5,026 bases of DNA. Source: Candidatus Mancarchaeum sp. (GTDB taxonomy: Archaea > Micrarchaeota > Micrarchaeia > Micrarchaeales > Micrarchaeaceae). Positions 1 to 5,026 of the stretch are shown one piece after another. A program made the position numbers and the translations under genes. The stretch spans positions 1-5,026 of the forward strand of contig DAHXOG010000058.1 in assembly GCA_027364995.1 (NCBI GenBank), written 5' to 3'. The first letter of the stretch is position 1; the number at the start of each line of letters is the position of its first letter. The notes beneath the pieces were generated by a model. It did not search any database, was not told where the DNA came from, and worked only from the letters and a program-made list of their open reading frames with translations.

Positions 1-773
1 ACAGTATTGAATATGGCGCTTCCGAAGTAGAATGCGAACATGCCCATGTATATCATTGATAGCTTGCTCATGGCATTGTGCTTGCCTGAGAATACAGATT
101 TGACAAACTTGGTGCTAGGTATCCTTATGAATATAAGCTGGTGCATGAGCATGCGGAACCTGAAAGGCACGCTGTTTTTCAGTATGGCCCTCCTTTCCGT
201 GCTCTTTGATGGCTCTGTTACAGATGTAGCTATAAGTATGCTTATTATGGCAAACGGTATGAGAAGAAGCATGAGTATACGCAAAGGCAGGAATCCAGTG
301 AGAACAGCTGAAGCCAATAGCCCTATGGAGCCTCCTATGCTCGAGAGCATCTGCAGTCTTGAAAAACCGCTTGCCCAAAACCTTTTCTCTATAGTGTCCA
401 TGACAAGCAGGCTTAACGGAGTGGCAAGCGCTGCAGTGAATGCCGAAAGCAAGCCGAACAGTGCTATGGCTATTATTATGCTGCTCGTGAAAGACAACGC
501 CAACAGCACTATGCCTGAGCTTGCTATTGAGATGTATATGAATGGCTTGCGGCTTCCGTATCTGTCGACCGCCATACCCCATAGGACCGATGCAGGTATG
601 GATATGCCGTAGAAGACAGCCATGGCGTATGAAACGTCTATTACCGTGCCTCCTAGGTCCAATATGAAAAGCGCTATTATTGTACTTATTGGACCGTATG
701 CTATCTGGTACGGAAGCATCGAGTACATCCACAGGCTTTTGTCGCTTTTAAGCTTATTCAATCTAGATTCCAC
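1..773 (-). CDS. MFS transporter, N-terminal half (runs off left edge)
   Basis: A polytopic inner-membrane secondary transporter of the major facilitator superfamily; the substrate cannot be told. Reading the minus strand from a GTG at 773 gives 257 codons without a stop, still open at base 1. Six hydrophobic segments follow one another at roughly residues 17-40, 45-68, 78-97, 100-125, 140-162 and 165-185. A basic cytoplasmic loop of about 50 residues comes next, and then the beginning of segment 7. The loop between segments 2 and 3 carries MFS motif A (GMAVDRYGSRKP, residues 66-77), the hallmark of the superfamily. The first in-frame ATG (728) would cut into the segment leading to helix 1. 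TTG 779, GTG 773 and TTG 761 are all possible starts. GTG 773 is chosen because it lies about 26 nt from a TATA-like element and so could be leaderless. The gene is divergent from the SOD gene. The family call is firm; the start is not. Confidence 0.85.
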   Translation of the reverse strand, partial: MESRLNKLKSDKSLWMYSMLPYQIAYGPISTIIALFILDLGGTVIDVSYAMAVFYGISIPASVLWGMAVDRYGSRKPFIYISIASSGIVLLALSFTSSIIIAIALFGLLSAFTAALATPLSLLVMDTIEKRFWASGFSRLQMLSSIGGSIGLLASAVLTGFLPLRILMLLLIPFAIISILIATSVTEPSKSTERRAILKNSVPFRFRMLMHQLIFIRIPSTKFVKSVFSGKHNAMSKLSMIYMGMFAFYFGSAIFNT

Positions 774-794
774 TCCCAATTTATACCACGCAGA

Positions 795-804
795 ATATTA
801 TACG
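795..804 (-). promoter_or_regulatory. Possible TATA element for the MFS gene
   Basis: The minus strand reads CGTATAATAT here. Its centre is about 26 nt from the GTG proposed as the MFS start, the distance expected between an archaeal TATA box and the transcription start. This would give a leaderless mRNA. No clear BRE is visible and the region is generally AT-rich, so this is only a candidate. Confidence 0.35.
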
Positions 805-833
805 TAAAAGCATTAATTATTATTTTTGAAGCA

Positions 834-842
834 GTATAAAAG
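834..842 (+). promoter_or_regulatory. Possible TATA box for the SOD gene
   Basis: GTATAAAAG lies about 60 nt upstream of the SOD start. A transcription start about 25 nt further on (near 862) would give a leader of some 33 nt, long enough to hold the Shine-Dalgarno sequence seen at 887. The intergenic region is AT-rich and other TATA-like stretches exist, for example around 845-850 and 858-866. Confidence 0.4.
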
Positions 843-886
843 GATTTAAGCAAAAAGGTTAAAAAAAGGGTTTACGATTACCTATT

Positions 887-892
887 GGTGAT
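887..892 (+). promoter_or_regulatory. Shine-Dalgarno sequence GGTGAT deciding the SOD start
   Basis: GGTGAT is complementary to the ATCACC part of the usual archaeal 16S rRNA 3' end and stands 3 nt before GTG 896. For this portion of the anti-SD that is a normal spacing. It supports the GTG at 896 as the true start, since no ATG is available nearby in frame. Confidence 0.6.
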
Positions 893-895
893 AAA

Positions 896-1522
896 GTGGA
901 AGGAATAAAAGGACTTAAGAAATACGAGTTGCCAGCCCTGCCATACAAGATCGATGGATTGGAGCCTTATATAAGCAAGGATATAGTAGACGTGCATTAT
1001 AACGCCCACCATAAGGGATATGTTAATACGGCCAATAACCTAATTGACAGGCTTAACGGAATAATCAAGGAGGAGGTAACAAGCTACGATATACACGGAG
1101 TATTGAGGAACCTGACGTTCAACATAAACGGAGACAAGCTGCATACGCTTTACTGGAAGGATATGGCACCCGAGGGCAAAGGAGGCGGAAAGCCTGGAGG
1201 CAAGCTCGGGGATCTGATAGACCAGCAGTATGGCAGTTATGACAAGTTCAAGAAGCTGTTTACCGAGGCATCGAACTCAAACCCAGGCACAGGATGGGCA
1301 GTGCTCACATACGACAAGGAGAACGGCAACCTGAACATAATGACCGTTGAGAACCACTTCATGAACCATTTGGCGGAGATGCCGATAGTTCTAATACTCG
1401 ACGAGTTTGAGCATGCATATTATCTGCAATACAAGAACAAGAGGCCGGACTACATAACAGCATGGTGGAATCTGGTCAATTGGGGCGAGGCAGACAAGAA
1501 ATTAGAGGGATTGCTGGAATAA
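896..1522 (+). CDS. sod: Superoxide dismutase (Fe/Mn family), Sulfolobus-like
   Basis: Cytoplasmic enzyme that dismutates superoxide to oxygen and hydrogen peroxide. The 208 residues match the family's usual length. The N-terminal helical-hairpin domain carries [11 protein letters not shown], with metal ligand His34 and gateway Tyr42. The second ligand is His83 in KLHTLYW. The C-terminal alpha/beta domain carries GTGWAVL (131-137), VENHFMNH (151-158) and DEFEHAYY, with ligands Asp169 and His173. From memory, the whole chain is strikingly like the Sulfolobus enzyme, including [23 protein letters not shown] and KGGGKPGG segments. By that comparison the metal is probably iron, though metal choice cannot be settled by reading. 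The common DxWEH motif is DEFEH here, as in Sulfolobus. The start is GTG, supported by a GGTGAT ribosome-binding site. A T-tract terminator follows directly, so the gene is probably monocistronic. Confidence 0.97.
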   Translation: MEGIKGLKKYELPALPYKIDGLEPYISKDIVDVHYNAHHKGYVNTANNLIDRLNGIIKEEVTSYDIHGVLRNLTFNINGDKLHTLYWKDMAPEGKGGGKPGGKLGDLIDQQYGSYDKFKKLFTEASNSNPGTGWAVLTYDKENGNLNIMTVENHFMNHLAEMPIVLILDEFEHAYYLQYKNKRPDYITAWWNLVNWGEADKKLEGLLE

Positions 1523-1527
1523 GCACT

Positions 1528-1563
1528 CCTTTTCTTTTTCTATTTTTTTTCTTTTTTATTTCT
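1528..1563 (+). terminator. T-rich archaeal terminator after the SOD gene
   Basis: Six bases after the SOD stop codon begins a pyrimidine run of about 36 nt, almost all T with a few C. It includes an 8-T stretch near 1543-1550. Archaeal RNA polymerase terminates at such T-tracts without needing a hairpin, so this is very likely the SOD transcript end. Confidence 0.75.
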
Positions 1564-1576
1564 TAAATAAATAAAA

Positions 1577-1605
1577 TTCTGGAATGGAAGTATATTGCTC
1601 CAGAA
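1577..1605. repeat. Inverted repeat in the SOD-TFS intergenic region
   Basis: TTCTGGA (1577-1583) and TCCAGAA (1599-1605) are perfect 7-base inverted repeats separated by 15 nt. The repeat could be an operator or an RNA hairpin. It lies after the T-tract, so it is not needed as part of the SOD terminator. No function can be assigned. Confidence 0.4.
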
Positions 1606-1782
1606 GCGTTATGTTAACTAGTCCTCTTATTGAAAGCGTAGTAGTCCTAAAAGTTAGAAACGCGAGAAATATCATATTACGTGCATTAACAAAAAAATAC
1701 AAAATAGCCGGTTAGAAAAATTAAACGTCATGAGATGCCGCAACCACAATACATATACATACGCTTATGGGATTTTTTAATG
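1606..1782. other. Intergenic stretch without recognisable gene
   Basis: Together with the preceding terminator and inverted repeat, this fills the roughly 300 bp between SOD and the TFS-like gene. I see no tRNA, no C/D-box pair and no coding region on either strand. Stop codons are frequent and the sequence is AT-rich. A very short frame from ATG 1780 (16 codons) overlaps the next promoter and start, and is not supported. Confidence 0.5.
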
Positions 1783-1783
1783 C

Positions 1784-1799
1784 CGAAAAAGATAAATAT
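1784..1799 (+). promoter_or_regulatory. BRE/TATA promoter of the TFS-like gene
   Basis: A purine-rich BRE-like CGAAAAAG is followed directly by the TATA-box-like ATAAATAT (1792-1799). The centre of the TATA element is about 28 nt before ATG 1824. Transcription would therefore start at or within a base or two of the start codon, and the mRNA would be leaderless. No Shine-Dalgarno sequence precedes the ATG, which agrees. Confidence 0.65.
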
Positions 1800-1823
1800 T
1801 CTTGATCAGATAATATTTTTTAC

Positions 1824-2078
1824 ATGGTAACCTTGAATATATGCAGCAAATGCGGAACTAACATGCAGTTCGTGGAAGAGGATGGAAAACCATTCTACAA
1901 GTGCAATAAATGCGGCAATAAAACCGAAATATTGGGACTTATGGAGCATGAGTGCAGCAAATGCGGCTACGATAAATGCATAATGTATTATCATGGGGTA
2001 GTTTACGGAGACGAACCTCCATTGGTTATGTACACATGCATAAAATGCGGCAATGTGGACAGGGAGGGCGTGAGCTGA
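1824..2078 (+). CDS. Short TFS/TFIIS-like zinc-ribbon protein
   Basis: Probably a homologue of archaeal transcription factor S, which enters the RNA polymerase secondary channel and stimulates cleavage of backtracked transcripts. The 84 residues hold two zinc ribbons. The N-terminal one uses Cys7, Cys10, Cys27 and Cys30. The C-terminal one uses Cys44, Cys47, Cys72 and Cys75. The acidic Asp63-Glu64-Pro65 tip lies where TFIIS and TFS carry the catalytic DEP. Typical TFS is about 105-110 residues. Here the charged linker between ribbons is almost absent, with only about 13 residues between Cys30 and Cys44. The arginine normally three residues before the Asp is Val60. Cleavage activity may therefore be weakened or lost. 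The protein could be a TFS paralogue, an Rpb9-like form or a specialised polymerase regulator. The gene appears leaderless from its BRE/TATA promoter and converges on the glycosyltransferase gene with a 38-bp gap. Confidence 0.8.
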   Translation: MVTLNICSKCGTNMQFVEEDGKPFYKCNKCGNKTEILGLMEHECSKCGYDKCIMYYHGVVYGDEPPLVMYTCIKCGNVDREGVS

Positions 2079-2116
2079 TTGCGCCAACATACCCTAATTA
2101 TTCAGATGTAGAGAAC

Positions 2117-3685
2117 CTAATCCGTCCTTTTTATGTAAACGCTGTAGTTGTATGTACTGTTGTAATAATATGTTGCATCGTAAGTTTTGCCGCTCTTGCC
2201 ACATATGTATGCAGGTTCGGGACCGGGATGGACCACTATCATATTATAAAAACTGCAACTTATTTTTTGCTGTGGCAATATAACCCCTTCGCAGTTGTAT
2301 GGGGCATTGACAAAGCCCATACATAGCAGGTATCCTTGGTTGGTGTAGTTTTCAATTACAGTATAATTTTTTATGTTTAAGGATCCGAAATTTTTTATTA
2401 TAGATCGGGTTATGGCCCATTGATTGCTTTCGCTGTTGTGATAAGTAGAGGCTATGGCATTGTAGCTGCTAAAAGACACTCCAACATAAATTATTATTAT
2501 AAAGATTGCAATAACTGATTGCAGCCTTATACCCCTTATTTTAGTTATCACGAGCGAAGAGCCAACAGCCATAAACAGTATTCCTGGGATAAATACCCTG
2601 CTTATGTCCTGTACGCCTAATTTAAGGTTACCGGAGACCAATCCTTCAGGCATAAAAGATAACATCAGATAAAGTGCTACGACAAACAGCATATACGGCA
2701 AAATTTTGCTTCGCCATTTTTCATCTTTTTTTGGAAGTACAAACAGCAGAGCAATAATAAAGATTGGGGCGAGTATGGACATATTGGAATATGGAAGTAT
2801 GCCTGAGTTTCCTATGTTTGGAAATCCGCTTGTATATTTTATGGGAAACATAAGATAGAAGTAATACATGTACGTTGGGAAATTTTGAGAACTTCTGAGC
2901 GCGTAATAAGCCGATTCTCCGTTTATTGAATATAGAGGATTACCATACATTATGGCTTCTTGGGACAGGTAAATAGCCGCCATTATCAAAAATCCAACAA
3001 GCAAGAATGCTGCCGGTTTTAGGTATACATGCTTATACGCAGGCTTGTTAGCCTTTTTTTTATCGACGTAAATTAGCATGGAAACGAAAACAGAGAAAGC
3101 CAAGATACTGAATATTGCCTGGTTGCCGAAGAACAGCCCGGCCCCAACAGCTATACCGCTTAGCAATAATAACCGATATTTGCTGCGTTTTATGGCCAAT
3201 AATGCTATGACCAAGCCGATGGCATCAGCCATTGCTATGAACGGGTCAGGAAGGAATCTTATGGTGAATGTGACTGTTATCGGATTGAGCCCGTATAATG
3301 CAGCGGCTAAAATCCCCATTATTGGTGCTTCGTAGATTTTCCACCCTATCAAAAACAGGCAGAGAAGGGTTATTGAAGAAGCGGCAAGGCAGGCGATTGT
3401 TAACGATTCTAGAGAATGGTTAAGCAGATAATAGAATGGGGCACTGAAAATTGCAAATCCAAATGCAGAGACTCCCCACGGGATAATGCCCAGCACTGAA
3501 GGCTGTATTATAGAATATGCATAAATTGAATCGTCAAAGGATATCAATATGCCAGGTGAAGAAAGATAGTACAATGTTAAGATGGATGAGAGCAGCAAAA
3601 CGAATGCGGCAATATAATAAACTATGTATCTGTGGTCAGCCTTATATTTATTGCGTTTACTGACGTATTTTTTATTCTTACCCAT
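2117..3685 (-). CDS. GT-C fold membrane glycosyltransferase (ArnT/PMT-like, GT39/GT83 type)
   Basis: Integral membrane protein of 522 residues, probably moving a sugar from a polyprenyl/dolichyl-phosphate carrier to a lipid or protein acceptor at the outer face of the membrane. A basic N-terminal tail (1-19) precedes the first helix (about 20-42). The next loop holds FDDSIYAY with Asp51-Asp52, the position of the catalytic acidic pair of GT-C enzymes. The loop near 142-149 reads IRFLPDPF, resembling the second conserved GT39 motif. About ten further hydrophobic segments follow, with D360-x-x-R363 before a late helix as in ArnT-like proteins. The last 110 residues, predicted extracytoplasmic, contain four cysteines (455, 465, 477, 495) and several N-x-S/T sequons. 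The gene stands alone and has a good ribosome-binding site. Donor and acceptor cannot be told. S-layer, pilin or membrane lipid glycosylation are possible. The fold assignment is much surer than the specificity. Confidence 0.8.
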   Translation of the reverse strand: MGKNKKYVSKRNKYKADHRYIVYYIAAFVLLLSSILTLYYLSSPGILISFDDSIYAYSIIQPSVLGIIPWGVSAFGFAIFSAPFYYLLNHSLESLTIACLAASSITLLCLFLIGWKIYEAPIMGILAAALYGLNPITVTFTIRFLPDPFIAMADAIGLVIALLAIKRSKYRLLLLSGIAVGAGLFFGNQAIFSILAFSVFVSMLIYVDKKKANKPAYKHVYLKPAAFLLVGFLIMAAIYLSQEAIMYGNPLYSINGESAYYALRSSQNFPTYMYYFYLMFPIKYTSGFPNIGNSGILPYSNMSILAPIFIIALLFVLPKKDEKWRSKILPYMLFVVALYLMLSFMPEGLVSGNLKLGVQDISRVFIPGILFMAVGSSLVITKIRGIRLQSVIAIFIIIIYVGVSFSSYNAIASTYHNSESNQWAITRSIIKNFGSLNIKNYTVIENYTNQGYLLCMGFVNAPYNCEGVILPQQKISCSFYNMIVVHPGPEPAYICGKSGKTYDATYYYNSTYNYSVYIKRTD

Positions 3686-3692
3686 TTATTAG

Positions 3693-3697
3693 ACCTC
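3693..3697 (-). promoter_or_regulatory. Shine-Dalgarno GAGGT for the glycosyltransferase gene
   Basis: The minus strand reads GAGGT followed by 7 nt and ATG at 3685, an ideal archaeal SD spacing, and it fixes the start codon. A weak TATA-like TTATTTAC (minus strand, 3753-3760) could give a leader of about 45 nt. That promoter is uncertain. Confidence 0.65.
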
Positions 3698-3990
3698 TTG
3701 CATTAAAGATTTTGCGCTAATGTTTCGCAATCCACATATGCTGCTTTTGGTCGTAAATAATCGTGCTAACGTAATTCTGTAGGTATTGGACATGCTTAAG
3801 TATAAAATAGTATGAGGTTTTTATAGGCGTGTCAGAGATAAATGTTTGAATGATAGATTCTGTTTGGATTGCCTCTGAAAACGGAACGGCTGTAGGGTAG
3901 ATATTAGGATGTGTAAAGTGGATTCGAAGACGAAAAGCATAACTACGTCGAATTGAATTTTCTATTGGTCATGCGTAAAATCTCAACTCC
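3698..3990. other. Gene-poor region between glycosyltransferase and 23S promoter
   Basis: Nearly 300 bp with no coding region I can support and no tRNA or 16S rRNA. A 5-bp hairpin (TTGCG 3712-3716 with CGCAA 3726-3730) lies in the presumed leader of the minus-strand glycosyltransferase mRNA. A TATA-like AAGTATAAAATAG (3798-3810, plus strand; also TATA-like on the minus strand) leads to no visible gene. It could drive an unannotated RNA. A bulged inverted repeat at 3922-3953 is listed separately. Confidence 0.5.
3922..3953. repeat. Bulged inverted repeat upstream of the 23S promoter
   Basis: ATTC (3922-3925) plus GACG (3929-3932) can pair with CGTC (3946-3949) plus GAAT (3950-3953). This gives an eight-pair stem with a 3-nt GAA bulge and a 13-nt loop. 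It could be a protein-binding palindrome near the rRNA promoter or part of a small RNA. No known motif is recognised. Confidence 0.35.
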
Positions 3991-3993
3991 TTA

Positions 3994-4007
3994 GAAAAGT
4001 ATTTAAA
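3994..4007 (+). promoter_or_regulatory. BRE/TATA promoter of the 23S rRNA gene
   Basis: GAAAAG followed by TATTTAAA is close to the archaeal BRE plus TATA consensus and is the best promoter-like sequence in the window. A start site about 25 nt downstream falls near 4030, about 155 nt before the mature 23S 5' end. No 16S rRNA lies between this promoter and the 23S, so it would drive the 23S transcript alone, perhaps with downstream genes. Confidence 0.6.
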
Positions 4008-4030
4008 GCTTTATAGAGTAACTTATTGCA

Positions 4031-4185
4031 GTGTCTTTTATGTCAGCATGAGCTTGTGTAGGCTCCTGTATTTGAAAGCATCCGCTTTGTGAAAATACTT
4101 TTCTTAGAACCTATACGTTATGCTCGTGCATGTGGCACTTATGTAATCGTGGTTTTCACGATTGAAACGAGGAGAAGAGCTTGCT
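4031..4185 (+). other. Presumed 23S rRNA precursor leader
   Basis: This stretch between the likely transcription start and the mature 23S has no supported reading frame. It contains a perfect 7-bp hairpin (AATCGTG 4145-4151, loop GTTTT, CACGATT 4157-4163) and a smaller one (GTGC 4126-4129 with GCAC 4135-4138). In archaea the sequence just before 23S normally pairs with its trailer to form a processing stem with a bulge-helix-bulge site. The trailer lies outside the window, so that pairing cannot be tested here. Confidence 0.5.
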
Positions 4186-5026
4186 TAAATTTTTTACGCC
4201 ACCTAGAGGATGGCTTGGCTATAGCAGCGATGAAGGCCGTGGCAAGCTGCGATAAGCCCGGGGTAGCCGCATGTCAGGCTTTGAACCCGGGATTGCCGAA
4301 TCGTGCCGAAAGGCATGCATACGCGGGGAACTGAAATATCTTAGTACCCGCAGGAAAAGAAAGCTTAATGCGATGCGGTGAATAATGCGAACGAAAACCG
4401 CACAGGGCGTGCTGAATCCCGCTTTGCAAAAGGATGGGAGATGTGGCGCAGCGTTGATCCAGAACATGAGCCGAACGCGTTGGAAAGCGCGGTCATAGAG
4501 AGTGACAACCTCGTAGGCTAAGTGCAATGGACTTGCTGCATATGAGTAAATCCGCTTGAGTATGCGGAGTGAATACGGGGGCATTAAACCCCAACCCTAA
4601 ATATTGGCTATAGACCGATAGTGAACAAGTAGCGCGAGCGAAAGCTGAAAAGAACCCACACGCGTGGGATTGAAAAGATCTGAAACTAGGTGGTTACATG
4701 CAGGTAGGGCACGAAAGGAATGTACCATGCCGAAGCGAAATGTCGAAAGGCATCAGCGAGGCTATGGCGAACAGTGTCCTATCATTCTTCTTGAAGCAAG
4801 AGCCAGGGAGTGTATAGGTGTGGCGAGTCGAAAGGCGAAGCGAAAGCGATAGCGCGCAGATTCGAGGCGCATGGTATGAAAATGCCAAAGCCACATTTAT
4901 ACGACCCGAAGCCAATGCGAACTACGCGCGCCCAGGATGAAGCTAGGTTAACGCCTGGTGGAGGTCCGCAACCTGTCATGGCATGTCCTGTTGGGTGAGG
5001 CGCGGGTAGCGGCGATATACCTATCG
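4186..5026 (+). rRNA. 23S ribosomal RNA, 5' part (domain I and start of domain II)
   Basis: Large-subunit rRNA, cut by the window end. Conserved blocks appear in the right order. They are ACGCCACC (4196-4203), GATGAAGGCCGTGGCAAGCTG (4229-4249) with the following GATAAGCCCGGGGTAGCCGCA, and GGGAACTGAAATATCTTAGTACCC (4326-4349). Next are GGTCATAGAGAGTGACAACC (4491-4510), CCGATAGTGAAC (4615-4626), GAAAAGAACCC (4647-4657), GCCAGGGAGTGT (4802-4813) and GACCCGAAGCC (4903-4913). Near 4629-4646, AGUAGCGCGAGCGAAAGCU replaces the common ACCGUGAGGGAAAGGU with pair-preserving changes, as expected of a functional rRNA. By comparison with E. coli the window ends near position 790 of 23S. The 5' boundary is estimated to within about 10 nt from the usual distance to ACGCCACC. 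The gene lacks an upstream 16S and has its own promoter. One arm (helix 25) is enlarged and one domain I arm is reduced. Confidence 0.95.
4703..4783 (+). other. Enlarged helix 25 arm of the 23S rRNA
   Basis: Three nested stems can be drawn. GGUAGGGCAC (4703-4712) pairs with GUGUCCUAUC (4774-4783), ten pairs including two G-U. Inside it CCAUGCC (4725-4731) pairs with GGC(U)AUGG (4760-4767), with one bulge. Inside that AUGUC (4740-4744) closes a GAAA tetraloop with GGCAU (4749-4753). The site corresponds to E. coli helix 25, where eukaryotes carry expansion segment ES7. The arm is roughly twice the E. coli length. Confidence 0.55.

Noticed and set aside
115..732. A 205-codon minus-strand frame, rich in His, overlapping the MFS gene
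   Set aside because: It is the +1 shadow of the MFS reading frame. The His, Arg and Cys-rich composition has no domain, whereas the adjacent frame gives clear membrane helices and MFS motif A.
40..807. Plus-strand frames at 40-612 and 622-807
   Set aside because: Antisense shadows of the MFS gene. Their hydrophobic look comes from the reverse complement of membrane-helix codons; no family is recognised.
1780..1830. A 16-codon frame starting ATG 1780 just before the TFS start
   Set aside because: It contains the BRE/TATA promoter itself, has no ribosome-binding site, and would lie upstream of the predicted transcription start.
1806..2090. A 94-codon minus-strand frame with hydrophobic, Ala/His-rich sequence
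   Set aside because: Antisense to the TFS-like gene, whose eight-cysteine pattern is unmistakable. The hydrophobicity is a mirror of the Cys/Lys codons.
1976..2326. A 116-codon plus-strand frame crossing the TFS stop into the glycosyltransferase gene
   Set aside because: Out of frame with TFS and antisense to the glycosyltransferase; composition is incoherent across its length.
3078..3335. An 85-codon plus-strand frame
   Set aside because: Lies inside the glycosyltransferase gene on the opposite strand, with no supporting promoter or domain.
3720..3782. A 20-residue plus-strand frame starting ATG 3720
   Set aside because: Too short, no Shine-Dalgarno sequence or promoter at the right distance, and no similarity recognised.
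3915..3935. GGATTCGAA resembling a tRNA T-loop
   Set aside because: No matching T-stem, anticodon arm or acceptor stem can be drawn around it.
4089..4998. Several short frames on both strands (for example 4089-4334, 4219-4584 minus, 4664-4852, 4694-4915 minus, 4810-4998)
   Set aside because: They lie in the 23S rRNA gene or its leader; conserved rRNA blocks explain the sequence and the translations are Arg/Cys-rich noise.
4969..5026. A possible rRNA intron beginning near the window end
   Set aside because: The distance between conserved flanks is about the same as in E. coli and the 3' flank aligns past 5005, so substitution in helix 35 explains it better than an insertion.

Overview
The window looks like a piece of an archaeal chromosome. 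The 23S rRNA 5' region is of archaeal type. The promoters have BRE/TATA form, terminators are plain T-tracts, and there is a TFIIS-like zinc-ribbon protein. The superoxide dismutase closely resembles the Sulfolobus type. The protein genes make heavy use of ATA (Ile) and AGG/AGA (Arg). An acidophilic lineage, such as ARMAN/Micrarchaeota or Thermoplasmata-like archaea, would fit. That placement is inferred from these traits and was not tested by any search.

Layout. Positions 1-773 (minus strand) hold the N-terminal half of a major facilitator superfamily transporter that runs off the left edge. It is divergent from an Fe/Mn superoxide dismutase gene (896-1522, plus), and the two share a promoter region of about 120 bp. 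The SOD gene ends in a strong T-tract terminator. A gene-poor stretch (1564-1780) leads to a well-formed BRE/TATA promoter and a probably leaderless gene for a short, two-zinc-ribbon TFS-like protein (1824-2078, plus). This gene converges, with a 38-bp gap, on a 522-residue polytopic GT-C fold glycosyltransferase (2117-3685, minus). That protein has a sequon-rich, four-cysteine C-terminal domain predicted to lie outside the cell.

The 3698-3990 stretch has no recognisable gene. After it come a canonical promoter at about 3994-4007, a leader of roughly 155 nt, and the 5' third of a 23S rRNA gene (about 4186 to the window end). No 16S rRNA or tRNA-Ala precedes the 23S gene. Protein genes lie directly upstream instead, so the 23S gene appears to be unlinked and transcribed from its own promoter.

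The genes do not form a pathway; they look like single-gene units. The points most worth a second look are the unlinked 23S gene, an enlarged and neatly nested helix-25 arm and a shortened domain I arm in the rRNA, a TFS-like protein that has lost its linker and catalytic arginine, the crenarchaeal character of the SOD, and the glycosylation-sequon cluster on the glycosyltransferase. I saw no CRISPR array, insertion sequence or tRNA, and no clear defence or other novel multi-gene system.
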